Assembly (NCBI GenBank): GCA_030674155.1
Contig: CM060318.1
Coordinates: 85,073,122 to 85,103,121, forward strand
Source: Stramonita haemastoma
Lineage: Eukaryota > Mollusca > Gastropoda > Neogastropoda > Muricidae
Length of the DNA: 30,000 nucleotides
Direction of reading: 5' to 3'
The position numbers were made by a program, and so were the translations under genes. Positions 1 to 27,855 of this stretch are shown piece by piece. Numbering within the stretch: position 1 is the stretch's first letter; each line of letters opens with the position of its first letter. The notes under the pieces were generated by a model that was given only the letters and a program-made list of their open reading frames with translations, had not been told where the DNA came from and did not search any database.

Positions 1-283
1 GTAAATCAAATTACTGTCAAAATTTACATTGGTAAATCAAATAACTGTCTTTCAACATTTCACTTTTGCTCATACTTACAAAATCTGGAACTGATTTTAG
101 CTGACATGTAACTTTCTGCTACAATGAATACTACAAGGAAATAGAGAGCAGCCTCACAATCAGACAAGCAGTTTTCAAAATTCCATTCACCATTACATTC
201 TTAAAGTAACTGTTCTATCTCTCCCCGTAAAACACACCACAAACTCCAGTTTGCCAAACACACTGACTGACACACGCATCACT

Positions 284-300
284 CCCCCCCCCCCCCCCCC
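284..300. repeat. C17 homopolymer in TOP3A intron 18
   Basis: Seventeen consecutive C on the plus strand, read as poly-G in the TOP3A transcript, just inside the intron after exon 18. The remaining 1-321 is intron sequence with no exon that I can see. Confidence 0.95.
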
Positions 301-321
301 GACAGTGCTCCACAACCCCAC

Positions 322-15849
<15,528 letters not shown>

Positions 15850-15991
15850 TGAAAAGCAACGTTCCCCGTACTTTGTACAATCCACAGCATCAAGTGATCA
15901 ATTGTCCTATATCTGACAAAATCTGGTGCAATCTAAAGATCCTAAGTTGAAAAGAATCAGCTGTATCGGCAACACCGTGTATGGTACACAT

Positions 15992-16049
15992 CTATTTGTT
16001 TCTCTTTGCCGCCATGTTAGTGTGTCAAGGTCGCTATGGTACTTCCTGT
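15992..16049 (-). promoter_or_regulatory. Probable TOP3A promoter element: YY1-like and ETS-like sites with short uORF
   Basis: On the minus strand AACATGGCGGC (16008-16018) matches the YY1 consensus seen near transcription starts of many animal housekeeping genes, and an ETS-like ACTTCCTGT lies at 16041-16049. The ATG inside the YY1 site opens an 8-codon uORF (MAAKRNK, stop at 15992). The position, about 165 bp upstream of the TOP3A start, fits a promoter/5' leader. The start of transcription is inferred. Confidence 0.45.
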
Positions 16050-16328
16050 AATAAAACTTCCCAAATAAAACAAATCCAATGAAAGTCCATTCAGGTGTGT
16101 TTTATCCACAAGATCGTGAACGAGGTTTGTTTGCGATTATATGACAATTAATCATTTTACAAGAAAAAAATACTAAACAGAATAGTTTATCTGCTCTCGA
16201 TTTTACAACCACAGAAGATCAAGTGGTTTGCCAGTCAAAATAAAAAGAAAAGAGAAGGGTGGGGTGCTTATCTAAATGCGAATGTAATTGATACAATAGT
16301 TATCAGTTTGCATAAAAACTCAAAAGAC

Positions 16329-16790
16329 CTATGTGTCGAAATGCGGAATTTTAATGGGTTGTTTCTTTTTTCTTTCTTTTTTTTTCTTTCTTTTCTTTTT
16401 TATGGCACGTAGTGCTGCTAGTTTAAAGAAAACCCACAATTGTTGAATTTTTTTTTTAATGTGAAAGAGAACTAAAACTGTATGCTTAACCTCAAGACAC
16501 CTAGGCCTATTCCCCTGAAGAAGCTGCTGTTGATTCTCTTTTTGCTGAAGGGGCGCATCTACATGTAGGCCCAGTGCTGCTGCTGCTGGGGCTGTTGCTG
16601 CAGCTACTGATGTTGCTGTTTCAGACTGTTTATGCTGTAGTCTTGAAATTGCATCAATAATATCATTCTTATTTTCATACACAACAACAATATTTATCGA
16701 CTGCCCGGAAAGAAAATTAATTTTGATGTTTCTCACAGAATGGCCCTGAGAGTGGTGTTGTTTGGGGCAAAAAGATAGATTTTCTGGCAT
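16329..16790 (-). CDS. Unidentified ORF in the TOP3A-UQCC4 intergenic region
   Basis: Open for 153 codons from ATG at 16790, directly preceded by an in-frame TAG. I do not recognise it. Residues 1-50 look protein-like (NIKINFLSGQSINIVVVYEN), followed by an Ala/Gln-rich part from GCA/GCT repeats. The end is a Lys-rich reading of an A-rich tract and is unlikely to be coding. A plausible splice acceptor (ttgttgatag) sits right before the ATG, and GAG|gttaag or TAG|gtgtct could be donors near 16492-16505, so it might be an internal or alternative exon. It may equally be chance. Confidence 0.25.
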   Translation of the reverse strand: MPENLSFCPKQHHSQGHSVRNIKINFLSGQSINIVVVYENKNDIIDAISRLQHKQSETATSVAAATAPAAAALGLHVDAPLQQKENQQQLLQGNRPRCLEVKHTVLVLFHIKKKIQQLWVFFKLAALRAIKKKRKKKKERKKKQPIKIPHFDT

Positions 16791-17118
16791 CTATCAACAA
16801 GAGCCAAGCAAACTTGTGGTTTCGAAACATGTGCTTCTCCAAAAGATTTATGTAACTTTATCTGTCACAAAGCTTTTACTGCAGAGTGCTGTGTACTGAG
16901 ATTATTCTTGCAAGTGCTTCAACAATGTGTGGTATGTGTACTACATGCTACTGGGGCTAAAAAGGTTGATGTTTATGCAACTTATCGTCTTTGAGAGCCG
17001 AGTGACCTTCGTTACAAGACAGGGATTGCCCAAGGCTTGATGCTTACTGCTAGAACTACAGCGACGCTAATTTCACTTTCCGAAACTGTGATTTTCGAGT
17101 AACAACAACAACATTAAC

Positions 17119-17183
17119 ATGCAGTCAGTGGGTGGGAGAGCAATTTCATCTGTCCGTCAGAGGCTGCAAATATGTAACCAGAG
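17119..17183 (+). CDS. UQCC4: UQCC4 exon 1: presequence
   Basis: ATG at 17119, then QSVGGRAISSVRQRLQICNQ and a split Arg codon. Donor CAGAG|gtaagt is close to ideal. No start upstream in this frame looks better. Confidence 0.75.
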
Positions 17184-17220
17184 GTAAGTAAATTAATCCA
17201 CCCACATTGATCGTGGGGTA

Positions 17221-17297
<77 letters not shown>

Positions 17298-18885
17298 GAT
17301 ACCTATGGTAAACGTTGTGCTTGCAATTGATGACTGGTCGACCCGTCCCGGATTATCTCGATAACATCATGCTATCTACTCCTCCCCCAAAAAAGTCTTT
17401 AGATGGTTAAACAGGCTTGTGCGAACACACCATACATCTTGTGCACACTTAATCCTTTTCTGCTTTTTGTAAGATAAGTACCCGTTGCCGTGGGACAGTA
17501 CATACGAGTGCAACTGCATACACATGGGATTGATAAAAGCACATAGTGCTTATTTCTATCCTTGTATAAGATGAATAAAATACCCACACCACACACACAC
17601 AGTCCACATATTTACACAGTGTGTACGTGCGTGATCACTACGCACGCGTGCAAACTACAGCACACGTGACACACACACCACAACAAAATACTGTAGACTA
17701 ATCTCTGATAACTCTCTCTCTTCATCATGCCCTGTTAAACTCTTTAGCTTCAAGAGTAGGCCATCGTGTGTTGTGGGAAAGACAGAATTAGCAACTCCAT
17801 ATTAGATAAAGTTAAAGTTGTCCCAAACCTAAGCTCATCATGGCTGTGCTTATCCGGTTTGTGTAAAGCGATGAGAGTCATAGACCCGTGCCCTTATAGT
17901 TCACCAGTTATCCTTGATGTAAAAAATCCGTAATGGCCTTTCAAGCAAATGCATACGAGCTAGACGACCTGCAACTTAGATACACAACACCAACACACAC
18001 TACCACACCACCACCACATCCAGATAGACACAACAATTATTCCATCACATCGTGTGCTATCATGAGGGTGGCGCATTTGATGTCAACATATGATCTTGCG
18101 CTCTCTCACTCACTGTTCCTGCAGAGGTTGCTAGGTTGTCTTGTGTGACCAAACCACATCAGCTTTCTCTTACAACCTGCTTTGATTCTTCTTTCACAAA
18201 CAGTTCTTGATGATGAGAATCTCTGTGATTGTTCTCAATGCTTGTTCTCTCTCTATATGCATCATGAGTCCCACACTGTTGAATAACTCTGTTCTGCTGT
18301 ATTCAGAAGAAGTAGGCCATTGGTCGTTGGTGGAATAGCATGACTAGAATAGCAATCTCCATTTAGATAAAGTTAAATCTGTCAAGCCTATTAGCTCATT
18401 GGGTTGTGATATCCTCGTTTTGTTAGGCAAGGACTAGTATTGACATTGCTCACCTCTTTAGTGACTCCATTCATCTTATTTCCGGTATATCCCAACCCAA
18501 GCGCTGTTGACCATGACTTTGATTCTCTGTCGACCTCCGCCGTATGCGCTCAAATAGCATCTGTTAAAGTGCCTTTCCAGGATTGCATATCGTCTTTGCT
18601 GCTGCCATGAGGTCATGTCATCTCAATCGGTGCAAGGTCTTCCATGAGATGGAAGTGTGGTTTTTGCCAGTCTCTCTGCATATGTTTTGAGAAGAGTGAA
18701 GAGTACAGCGGCAGCCAAACCTCCATATAAAATATAGTAATTAAGTATACACAGGGACTGAATGTAATTTTTATAAAAAAAAACTTTTTAAACCCTAAAA
18801 TCACATGACTGCTTATTCCATTATCCTCAAAATAAAAGAATAAGATACTTAAATTTGTAAATCTATCTAGTTGAATAACTTTAAA

Positions 18886-18981
<96 letters not shown>

Positions 18982-20232
18982 GGGACGGGATAGCCTAGTG
19001 GTCAGAACATTGCATTTGCAACTTGAAGACCTAGGTTCGATTTTCGTTTGAGGGAATTTTTCCCCTGGAGTTAACATCAGTGCTTGACTCCACTCTTCCC
19101 AAAAGTCCTTTGGATGAGACTATAAACCAAGGCCCCATGTGCAAATGCATGGAGCACATCTTGCGCACACATTAAATCCTGTTTTGCTTTTTGTAAGAGT
19201 AGGCCATTGTGTGCCGATGGGAACAGATGACATCATGTACAAAACTGCATACACATGGGGATTGGATGTAAAATATAAAAAAGCACCCAAGCGCTTATTC
19301 CATTATCCTCAATAGAAAAGAATAAATTTAAATAAAGAAAGAAAATCCCTCTCTCTCCTTCCCTCCCTTTTTCACACCACACACACACACATAAGCTTGA
19401 TCAAGTGCTGCATGTCATCATGGTTTAGAAAATCAATGCATGAACTTGATGAAGTCGAAGATTCAATGAATGTACACTCACTCATAATTCGCAAGTCCTT
19501 CAGATGAGACTAGTATTTAAGTATAAAAATAAAGTTTAAGCAGAAGCCCCTTGTGTGATTGCATGCAGAAAATCTTATGCACACATTAAAATTCTGTTCC
19601 GCCTTTCAGACTAATAGGCCATTTCATGCAGGTGGAAATAGATTCCTGACAAAATTTACAAACCCTATAGATCATTAGATGTACACATGGGAACTGGGTG
19701 TAAAAAAAAGTACATGAGTGCCTATTCCATAATCCTCATAATGAAAAAAATAAGTAACTGCCATCACCATCCCTAGCTTCAGGGTGTCAGGCATATTTTT
19801 TATTCACTTTGTTTCATGGTTTCATTTTGTTGTAGGTTGGCCACCCGCCCTGTGTCAGTGTCGTGTCAGCATCATGCCAAGCAGAAGGGAGCGGCCGACA
19901 GTGGACCCATTCCTTTCTCCACCAGCAAGGCGGCATCATGGAGCATGACGGACAGCGTCATTGCGCCAAAGCGGGACGTGCCCTGGTACCAGTCCATCAG
20001 CATCGGTGCCAGTGTCCTGGTGTTCATGGTGTACTTCTTCTTCCTCAGAGAGGAAAATGACTTGGATGTGGAGTTGAACTACTCCCTGTTTGAACGAGTT
20101 CCTCAGCTGGAGGAACATCAGGTGAAAGTGGCTTTGGAATATCACCGCAAACAGGGCCATGACACCCGTGAACTTGAAAAACGACTGAAAGAAATTCAGA
20201 GCAACAAACAGAAAGAAAACAATCAGTCATAG
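17119..20232 (+). CDS. UQCC4: UQCC4/CCSMST1-family mitochondrial complex III assembly factor
   Basis: Two exons (17119-17183 and 19836-20232) joined in frame through a split AG|G codon give a 153-residue protein, somewhat longer than human UQCC4 (about 132). Residues 1-35 are Arg/Ser-rich with no acidic residue, a mitochondrial presequence. The family core follows: GPIPFSTSKAASWSM (human PIEFSSSKANPHRWSV), then PWYQSISIGASVLVFMVYFF, one membrane helix, then LREENDLD (human LREESEAD) and a charged tail. The family is tied to assembly of ubiquinol-cytochrome c reductase in the inner membrane. Family assignment is from remembered motifs and length, not from a search. The gene is divergent from TOP3A. 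Confidence 0.82.
17223..17294. repeat. (CA)n microsatellite
   Basis: CA tract of about 70 bp with one AAAA break, shortly after UQCC4 exon 1. Confidence 0.96.
17415..17592 (+). mobile_element. SINE 3' part
   Basis: Shares the body motifs of the SINE at 18981: CTTGTGCACACTTAATCC, TGCTTTTTGTAAGATAAGT, AACTGCATACACATGGGATT and GCACATAGTGCTTATTTC. 5'-truncated; ends in AATAAA. Confidence 0.75.
17806..17906 (-). mobile_element. Fragment of the tRNA-Thr-like SINE family
   Basis: AAAGTTAAAGTTGTCCC, GTGCTTATCCGGTTTGTGT and GAGAGTCATAGACCC match the 3' half of the full copy at 24336-24613, same orientation. A weaker relative (AAAGTTAAATCTGTC) is at about 18365-18430. Confidence 0.7.
18740..18888 (+). 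mobile_element. SINE 3' tail fragment
   Basis: GACTGAATGTAATTTTTATA, CACATGACTGCTTATTCC and ATTATCCTCAAAATAAAAG are the family 3' end, followed by the (CT)n tract. Confidence 0.65.
18890..18979. repeat. (CT)n microsatellite between two SINEs
   Basis: About 90 bp of CT with one CCT break, filling the space between a SINE 3' tail and the head of the next SINE. Confidence 0.96.
18981..19345 (+). mobile_element. Near full-length tRNA-derived SINE
   Basis: The head has a pol III A box TAGCCTAGTGG (18991-19001) and a B box GGTTCGATTTT (19034-19044), spaced as in tRNA genes. The body has GATGAGACTATAAACCAAGG, TTGTAAGAGTAGGCCATTG and ACTGCATACACATGGGGATT. It ends GCGCTTATTCCATTATCCTC then an A/T-rich tail with AATAAA. 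The reference copy for the family in this window. Confidence 0.88.
19497..19757 (+). mobile_element. SINE, 5'-truncated, diverged
   Basis: Same body order as the copy at 18981: TCCTTCAGATGAGACTAGTA, ATGCACACATTAAAATTCTG, AATAGGCCATTTCATGC, ACATGGGAACTGGGTG and GAGTGCCTATTCCATAATCC. It lies between that copy and UQCC4 exon 2. Confidence 0.8.
19836..20232 (+). CDS. UQCC4: UQCC4 exon 2: core domain and membrane helix
   Basis: Acceptor ttgttgtag|G. Encodes LATRPVSVSCQHHAKQK through the membrane helix to the tail KEIQSNKQKENNQS, with TAG at 20230-20232. The C-terminal 60 residues are Glu/Lys/Gln-rich and probably helical. Confidence 0.88.
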
Positions 20233-20700
20233 CTGTTTGAAATGTTTAGAACTATTTTCCTTTTTTATGGGGGGGATGTATTTTTAAGATGGGCAATTGT
20301 ATAAGATTAGAAGATTTATGTTGTGTAAACTAAAGGCTTGACCAAGTCCACTTGCTATTTACATTTTTTGCTGTTATGATAGGTAATTATGTACAATTGC
20401 TGCATGATTGGTCTGTTGATCAGACAGAGGCAATGTGACTCTTGGTAGTTGGGGGTTTTTTGTTGTTAATTGTATAACTTGTCATTCAGAGTTTTTATTT
20501 GATAAGTTGCCAGCCCTGTTTGATATGAATAGTAAATTTTTAACAAACCAACTCGAGAAAACAACTGAGTACACTTGCTGTAAAATCACTGGTTTAATGG
20601 GTGTAAAGAAGAGAGATCTATATTTTTTTTTTTTTAATACTAGAGGTTATGTTTGCTTTCTCAGACATATTCATGTCACTTTGTCTTTTATTTTTTATCC

Positions 20701-20706
20701 AATAAA
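20701..20706 (+). terminator. Poly(A) signal for UQCC4
   Basis: AATAAA about 470 nt after the stop codon. The 3' UTR (20233 to about 20725) is A/T-rich with T runs and no other open frame of note. Confidence 0.65.
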
Positions 20707-21094
20707 AATCATGTAAAGGCTGCTTAGTACTATTTTGTTTGTTCATTGTGTTTCATACCTGTCAACTGATTATTTGTGCATAAGGGAAATATGTTGGGTT
20801 ATCTGCTGTGCAATCCATATAATTTATGATTCAGAAATATATAGTAGTACCAGTTTTATTTTACCATTTTTAAATGGGTAAAAATTAAAGCTTGTTTCAT
20901 TTTTCAACCCAGAAACAGGCAGTTGGATGGGGTACTATATGGTATCATGACCATTGAACATATTGGCTCAAAGTTAATCAACTTTGGCAACGAAAACCAA
21001 TGATAATGCATTATTTGGGGTTACGCATGGTCCTACAATAATTTTGTCAATAAGTATTCTAAAAATGGATATGAAGATAACGAGACCAAGCGTG

Positions 21095-21240
21095 GGAGAG
21101 AATTTTTATTGAAGTCTGCTTTCTGAACAAAAGGCAGGAGTATGGACCAAGTAGGCAGAAAATAGACAAGAAGATGACGGGGGTGTGGGGGGGGTAGTAA
21201 GGAGGGAATAAGTAGCACAGAATTTCCAGAAAGGTGGGGA
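21095..21240. repeat. Unidentified dispersed repeat, copy 1
   Basis: Shares ACAAAAGGCAGG, AG(T/G)AGGCAGAAAATA-like and AGCACAGAATTTCCAGAAAG with 23560-23785 in the same order and strand. No ORF or terminal repeat identified. Confidence 0.6.
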
Positions 21241-21596
21241 GACTATTTATATACCGACAGTCTCCCTGCATCCCCATTGGGAAACCCCCTTTCCTATAAT
21301 GAAAGCATGTCAATGTACTGTAATATACATCGTAACATGTATGCAGCAACCAGAACAATGCGAGTGGGTTATTGGATTTTCGGTTTTTGTTTCAATGGGT
21401 TTTTCTAACCTCTTTCAACCCTGAACCCAAGCAGTCTTGCAGGCCTGAGCAGGTCTTGTGCTTATTTGACATCACAATAATGATGCAGCAGGTACCTAGC
21501 CCAAGATATTCTGCATGCATATTATATGATCTCAAGAGCTTCAATCTGTATTCTCAGTATTTCTGAGTCAAATTCTATTCAATTGAGGTTTACTCG

Positions 21597-22110
21597 ACTT
21601 TTTTTTTTTTTTTAAATACAGAACAAAATGTACCTGTCATACGAACCTAATGGGTTTCAAATTTTTTACTTTTTATTTTATACCACTTTGTCACAGCAGA
21701 TTCTCTGCATGAAATTCGGGCTGCTCTCCCGGGGAGAGCGTGTTGCCACAAGTGCAGCGTCTACCCATTATTTTATTTTTTCCCTCAGGGATGGTGTCTA
21801 AACACGACACCTGTGTGCATGCTGGTTTTTTTATAATTTTGTCATCCACTCCTAACAGCACACGATGGCCTGCTCTTCCGAAAGGCGGAACGGGGTTTTA
21901 ACGTGTGCACAAGATGTTCTGTGTGCGTTTGCACACGGGGCCTTGGTTTATAGTCTCATCCAAATGACTGACATTCAGTTCGATTTTTTTGTCAAACTGG
22001 GAAGAAAGGGCGAGGCTGGGTACAAACCCAGAAACTCACACTTTATTTGTTGGCAGACGAACGTCTTAACTATCCTGCCACCTTCTCTCCACAAGCCCAC
22101 AGAATTACCA
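21597..22110 (-). mobile_element. Long SINE with conserved internal domain
   Basis: Read on the minus strand: a tRNA-like head with GGTGGCAGGATAGTTAAGAC and a GGGTTTGTACCC B-box-like segment (near 22025); a body with AGTCTCATCCAAATGAC (plus-strand spelling) and CCGTTCCGCCTTTCGGAAGA; an internal block around 21708-21765 (plus strand GAAATTCGGGCTGCTCTCCC...ACAAGTGCAGCG) shared with the split element at 28830-28920; and an A-rich 3' end (T15 at about 21599). About 510 bp. Confidence 0.8.
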
Positions 22111-23555
22111 TCAGCACAAATAACAGTACACCAGCGGATGGGGTTAGCCTGGTTTGTCAAATCAGCCATGTATTCCATTTGTAAAATTACAACCATGAAT
22201 ACTAATACAAGTTATATGTTGACCTGCAAACGATGGGTCTCATAGACCCAATAGAAAGAAGTGGGTAAACAGTTGGATGTTGTGGTCACATACATGCAGA
22301 AAAATCTAATTATTATAGTTGGTGGGTATGAATTTGAGCGTTCCCATAGTTCATCAATAAAGTGGGTTATGTGGTTGCTTTTAACTTATGTGTGAGTGGT
22401 GCGTTTGTGGTATTACCATTCTGTAAAACTTTCTTGTTTTCTGTAAATAAATTATTGCCATTGCTCATCCTTCTTGCATGTGTATTGCTTTCTATCTGAA
22501 TGAACACTATGGAGGTAAAAGGAGAGGGGTGTACGATTGAGTGTTTTCCTTTGTCAGGATTCCATTGCTGTGTACATAGTGAGTTCATCATGACATTTCG
22601 ATAACAGGCATCTAAATCTAACCTTATACCCCGGTCAACATTTATTCACTGTGAAACTTGTGTCAAAGGAAAATTATAACTTCAATAGTCAATACAAAAA
22701 AGAGGCGCTAATGGCGCTACAGTTACATTAAAGGCGTAGGCGCACAGGGATAGGTTAATGTACATATTTTTGCATCTTCTGTGTGTTTGTGCATGCTGAT
22801 GTGTGGCATGGATGAATACTGATGAAAACACTCTTGACACTAATACTTGCTATAGATAGAAGCCCTGATATACCCAAAAGTAACTGAATTTCACCCTTAA
22901 GTTTATGAACTGCACAATGTCATAATTTTATAACAAATGTAGAAGAGATTTGTGACTGTGTTGGTCAGTTAATTATTTGCAGATTCAGGACTTTTTGCCT
23001 TTTCCCAGATTACCAACTGCCAAGAATTAAAGCCAGAAGCGGAACTTTGAAGTCAAGTTCCTGTGTGTGTCGTGTATCAGAATTTTTCAAACTTTAAATC
23101 TTCCTTTTCTAAGGAAGTGTTACAGAGAGATAAAGATGGCAAAATGAGGCAAGACAGAAAGTTGAGAGGAGTATATGCCATGAGCACACAGCATGTCTTG
23201 AAAGACTAGTTGCCAGCAACTCCAAAGCCTGTGCATTTGGCTATAAGCTTAGAGATTGCTCCCTCTTTTGTAGTCACCTTGTTCAACCGAGACACACACA
23301 TACCTTATTTCATTCATTCCACAAAAACAAGGCATATAAAATCAGGCATTGCAGAGGATGCCAACCTCGGCCATTCAGTCTGATCAATTTATCATTTCCC
23401 CCAATTTAAAAAAAATGGAAAGATACAACTACTTTGCAGCCAGATAAAACGCCATACAGGCAAAAAGGACTGAAAAATGACCCATTCCAGTTTTTACTAC
23501 TTTACTACCCGGTTTCCAGAAAACTTGCAATAAATCTGTATTGATGTTAGAAGAC
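22111..23555. other. Intergenic, nothing recognised
   Basis: A/T-rich sequence between UQCC4 and H3.3 without conserved coding frames, long repeats or tRNA genes that I can recognise. Confidence 0.5.
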
Positions 23556-23559
23556 AAAA

Positions 23560-23785
23560 AGACAATTTTCTTTACAAAAGGCAGGGCATTAGACCAGGGA
23601 GGCAGAAAATAAAGGATTTTATTTAATTCTTGTTTCAAGGATAGTGGAATATACACTGATGTGCGTTTTTGTTTCATTTTACATCCAGTCCTTGTGTGCA
23701 TGGATTGAAAGATAAGGCAAGAGATGGTAACAAATAGTGATACATAGAAAAATTACTAGCACAGAATTTCCAGAAAGTGGAAATA
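23560..23785. repeat. Unidentified dispersed repeat, copy 2, split by a SINE tail
   Basis: Contains the same blocks as 21095-21240 (ACAAAAGGCAGG, GGCAGAAAATA, AGCACAGAATTTCCAGAAAG), but about 100 bp of SINE 3' end lies between them. Confidence 0.6.
23612..23705 (-). mobile_element. SINE 3' fragment
   Basis: GGATTTTATTTAATTCTTG, AGGATAGTGGAATA, GATGTGCGTTTTTG and TTTTACATCCAGTCCTTGTG are the family 3' end in minus orientation. Confidence 0.75.
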
Positions 23786-24335
23786 CTTGCACTGAAAGAG
23801 CCCCCAGGAGAATGTGGAGCAGAGGATATTGACTGGTGCGCAATGGTGACTACTACAATGAACTTGTGTAATGCAAATGAGGGAGCCCATGTTATATCCA
23901 TTGTGTGATTTTAAGTTTGTCAATTCACATCCAGTATTTTACTGTGCTCCCTAACGGAGCGAGTGTTCTAAGAGCTGAAAACCACTTGCCAATTCTGTGA
24001 CATGGAAACACACACACACACTCACACACACACAGAACACTCTCCACAAGAGAAAGAACCACAAACTTTTCTTCTGTTCACATTTATTGAGTTAAAAAAA
24101 ATGAACATGCACACTCATACACACATGAAGTCACATCAATTTTGTTGCTAAACCTGATCTGCTGCCTGTAGAAATGGATACAACCATTCCCTGAATGGTA
24201 GCTGTGCTAGTCCTCAAACTGAACATGCTACCGTTGAATTATGGCTCATGGATCTTCCCCCCTGTATTATCTTGCCAAACTGTCTCTGATCATTCATCAA
24301 CACAGGTCTATCATATTTATACCATAAAAAAGTTA

Positions 24336-24613
24336 AAGTCTGTCCCGAGCCTATAGAGGCTCATCAGGCCGGTGCTTATCCGGTTTCTGTGGCGTTAAGC
24401 GACTGAGAGTCATAGACTCCCCCTGGATAGGACGCCAGTCTATCGCAGGGTTAACCCCCAACACAAGGTTGGTACCCTTTACACCTGGGTGGGGTGAGAA
24501 ATAGCCGTAAAGTGCCTTTTCCAAGGGCACAACGCCAAAGCCGAAAGCTGGGATCGAACCACAACCTTTAGATTACGAGTCCAACGCCCTAACACTAGAC
24601 TACAGCGCGGCTA
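24336..24613 (-). mobile_element. Full-length tRNA-Thr-like SINE
   Basis: The minus strand begins GCCGCGCTGTAGTCTAGTGT (A box TAGTCTAGTG), has an anticodon-loop-like CTCGTAA (CGT, Thr-type), then B box GGTTCGATCCC and AGCTTTCGGC closing the acceptor-like stem. A body of about 200 bp ends GGACAGACTTTAACTTTTTT. The body and T-run terminator show it is a SINE, not a tRNA gene. Confidence 0.88.
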
Positions 24614-24802
24614 TTTATACCATACTGGTCTTATATATAAATAGATTTTTAAAAACTTATAAATTGACCAGCAGTGTCAGCTTGTAATCTTAAGAGCTGA
24701 TCTAATGCTAAAAAAAACTTTAACAAAAGGAAAGTCTGTCATTGATTTTGAAAAGGATTATAATCATGAAAAAAAACAAAAACAATTTTATGATCATTTA
24801 CC

Positions 24803-24808
24803 TTTATT
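24803..24808 (-). terminator. Probable poly(A) signal for H3.3
   Basis: AATAAA on the minus strand about 325 nt after the H3.3 stop. No histone stem-loop and purine element is evident after the stop, as expected for a polyadenylated replacement histone mRNA. Confidence 0.5.
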
Positions 24809-25131
24809 CCCTTACTAAAAAATCAGAATCAATTCACTAGACCTGGTCGATAAACAGGGGGTTCCTGGCGATGAAAGTGAAGCGATAAATAAAACACAAA
24901 TGGGACACCAACTACAGGAAATGAACTTCTATGCACAGCAAAATAACAAAAGATTTACATAAGGAAAAAAAAAAAAAAAAGACACCGAGACTGAAATTAA
25001 ACAATGACTACCACCTGGTATGTGTTGTATAAAAATCTGGATGCAGATGTCTACAAAAGATGATTCTAAAATGATTCTGAACAATATTGATAGGACTAAG
25101 CACATTCAGTCAAGTGATCCACAGAACATTT

Positions 25132-27329
<2,198 letters not shown>

Positions 27330-27855
27330 TCATCAGACAAAGTAGCCAACAGCTTTTTAACGGCAATTAAAGACAGACTACAATAATGGCCACAACAGAC
27401 ACCTGATCAACACAAAAAAGTTGGAAGTGATTGCTTAGAATAAAGAAAATGTAGCAAATTTGAGCTCAGCAAGTAAATCACTTATAATATTTAAATAGCG
27501 TTTTCACATTTTGCCCATTAGTATTTTACATTTAACGCTTACTTCAAACATTTAACTTTTATCATGGTTTATATTCCAGTGGGAATGAATGACAAATTTT
27601 TGACAGTTTAACCACATGGTGCATACACAGCAAAAAGTCTGGGTCTGAGTGTGTGGTACTTCGTACCCGATTTGGGCCCAAAACTTTCCCCCCATCAATT
27701 AGACCCCGAGTAGTGGTCTGGGCACTAGTCTTTCGGATGATACAAACTGAGGTCCCACGTGTTACACACTATTTAGTGCACGTAAAAGAACCCACAGCAA
27801 CAAGGCCAGGGGGTTGACCCTGGCAAAATTCTGTAGAAAAAAAAGCCACTCTGAT

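Noticed and set aside
24542..24613. Genuine tRNA-Thr(CGT) gene on the minus strand
   Set aside because: The tRNA-like part continues into a 200-bp body with a T-rich end and has decayed relatives in the window, so it is a SINE head.
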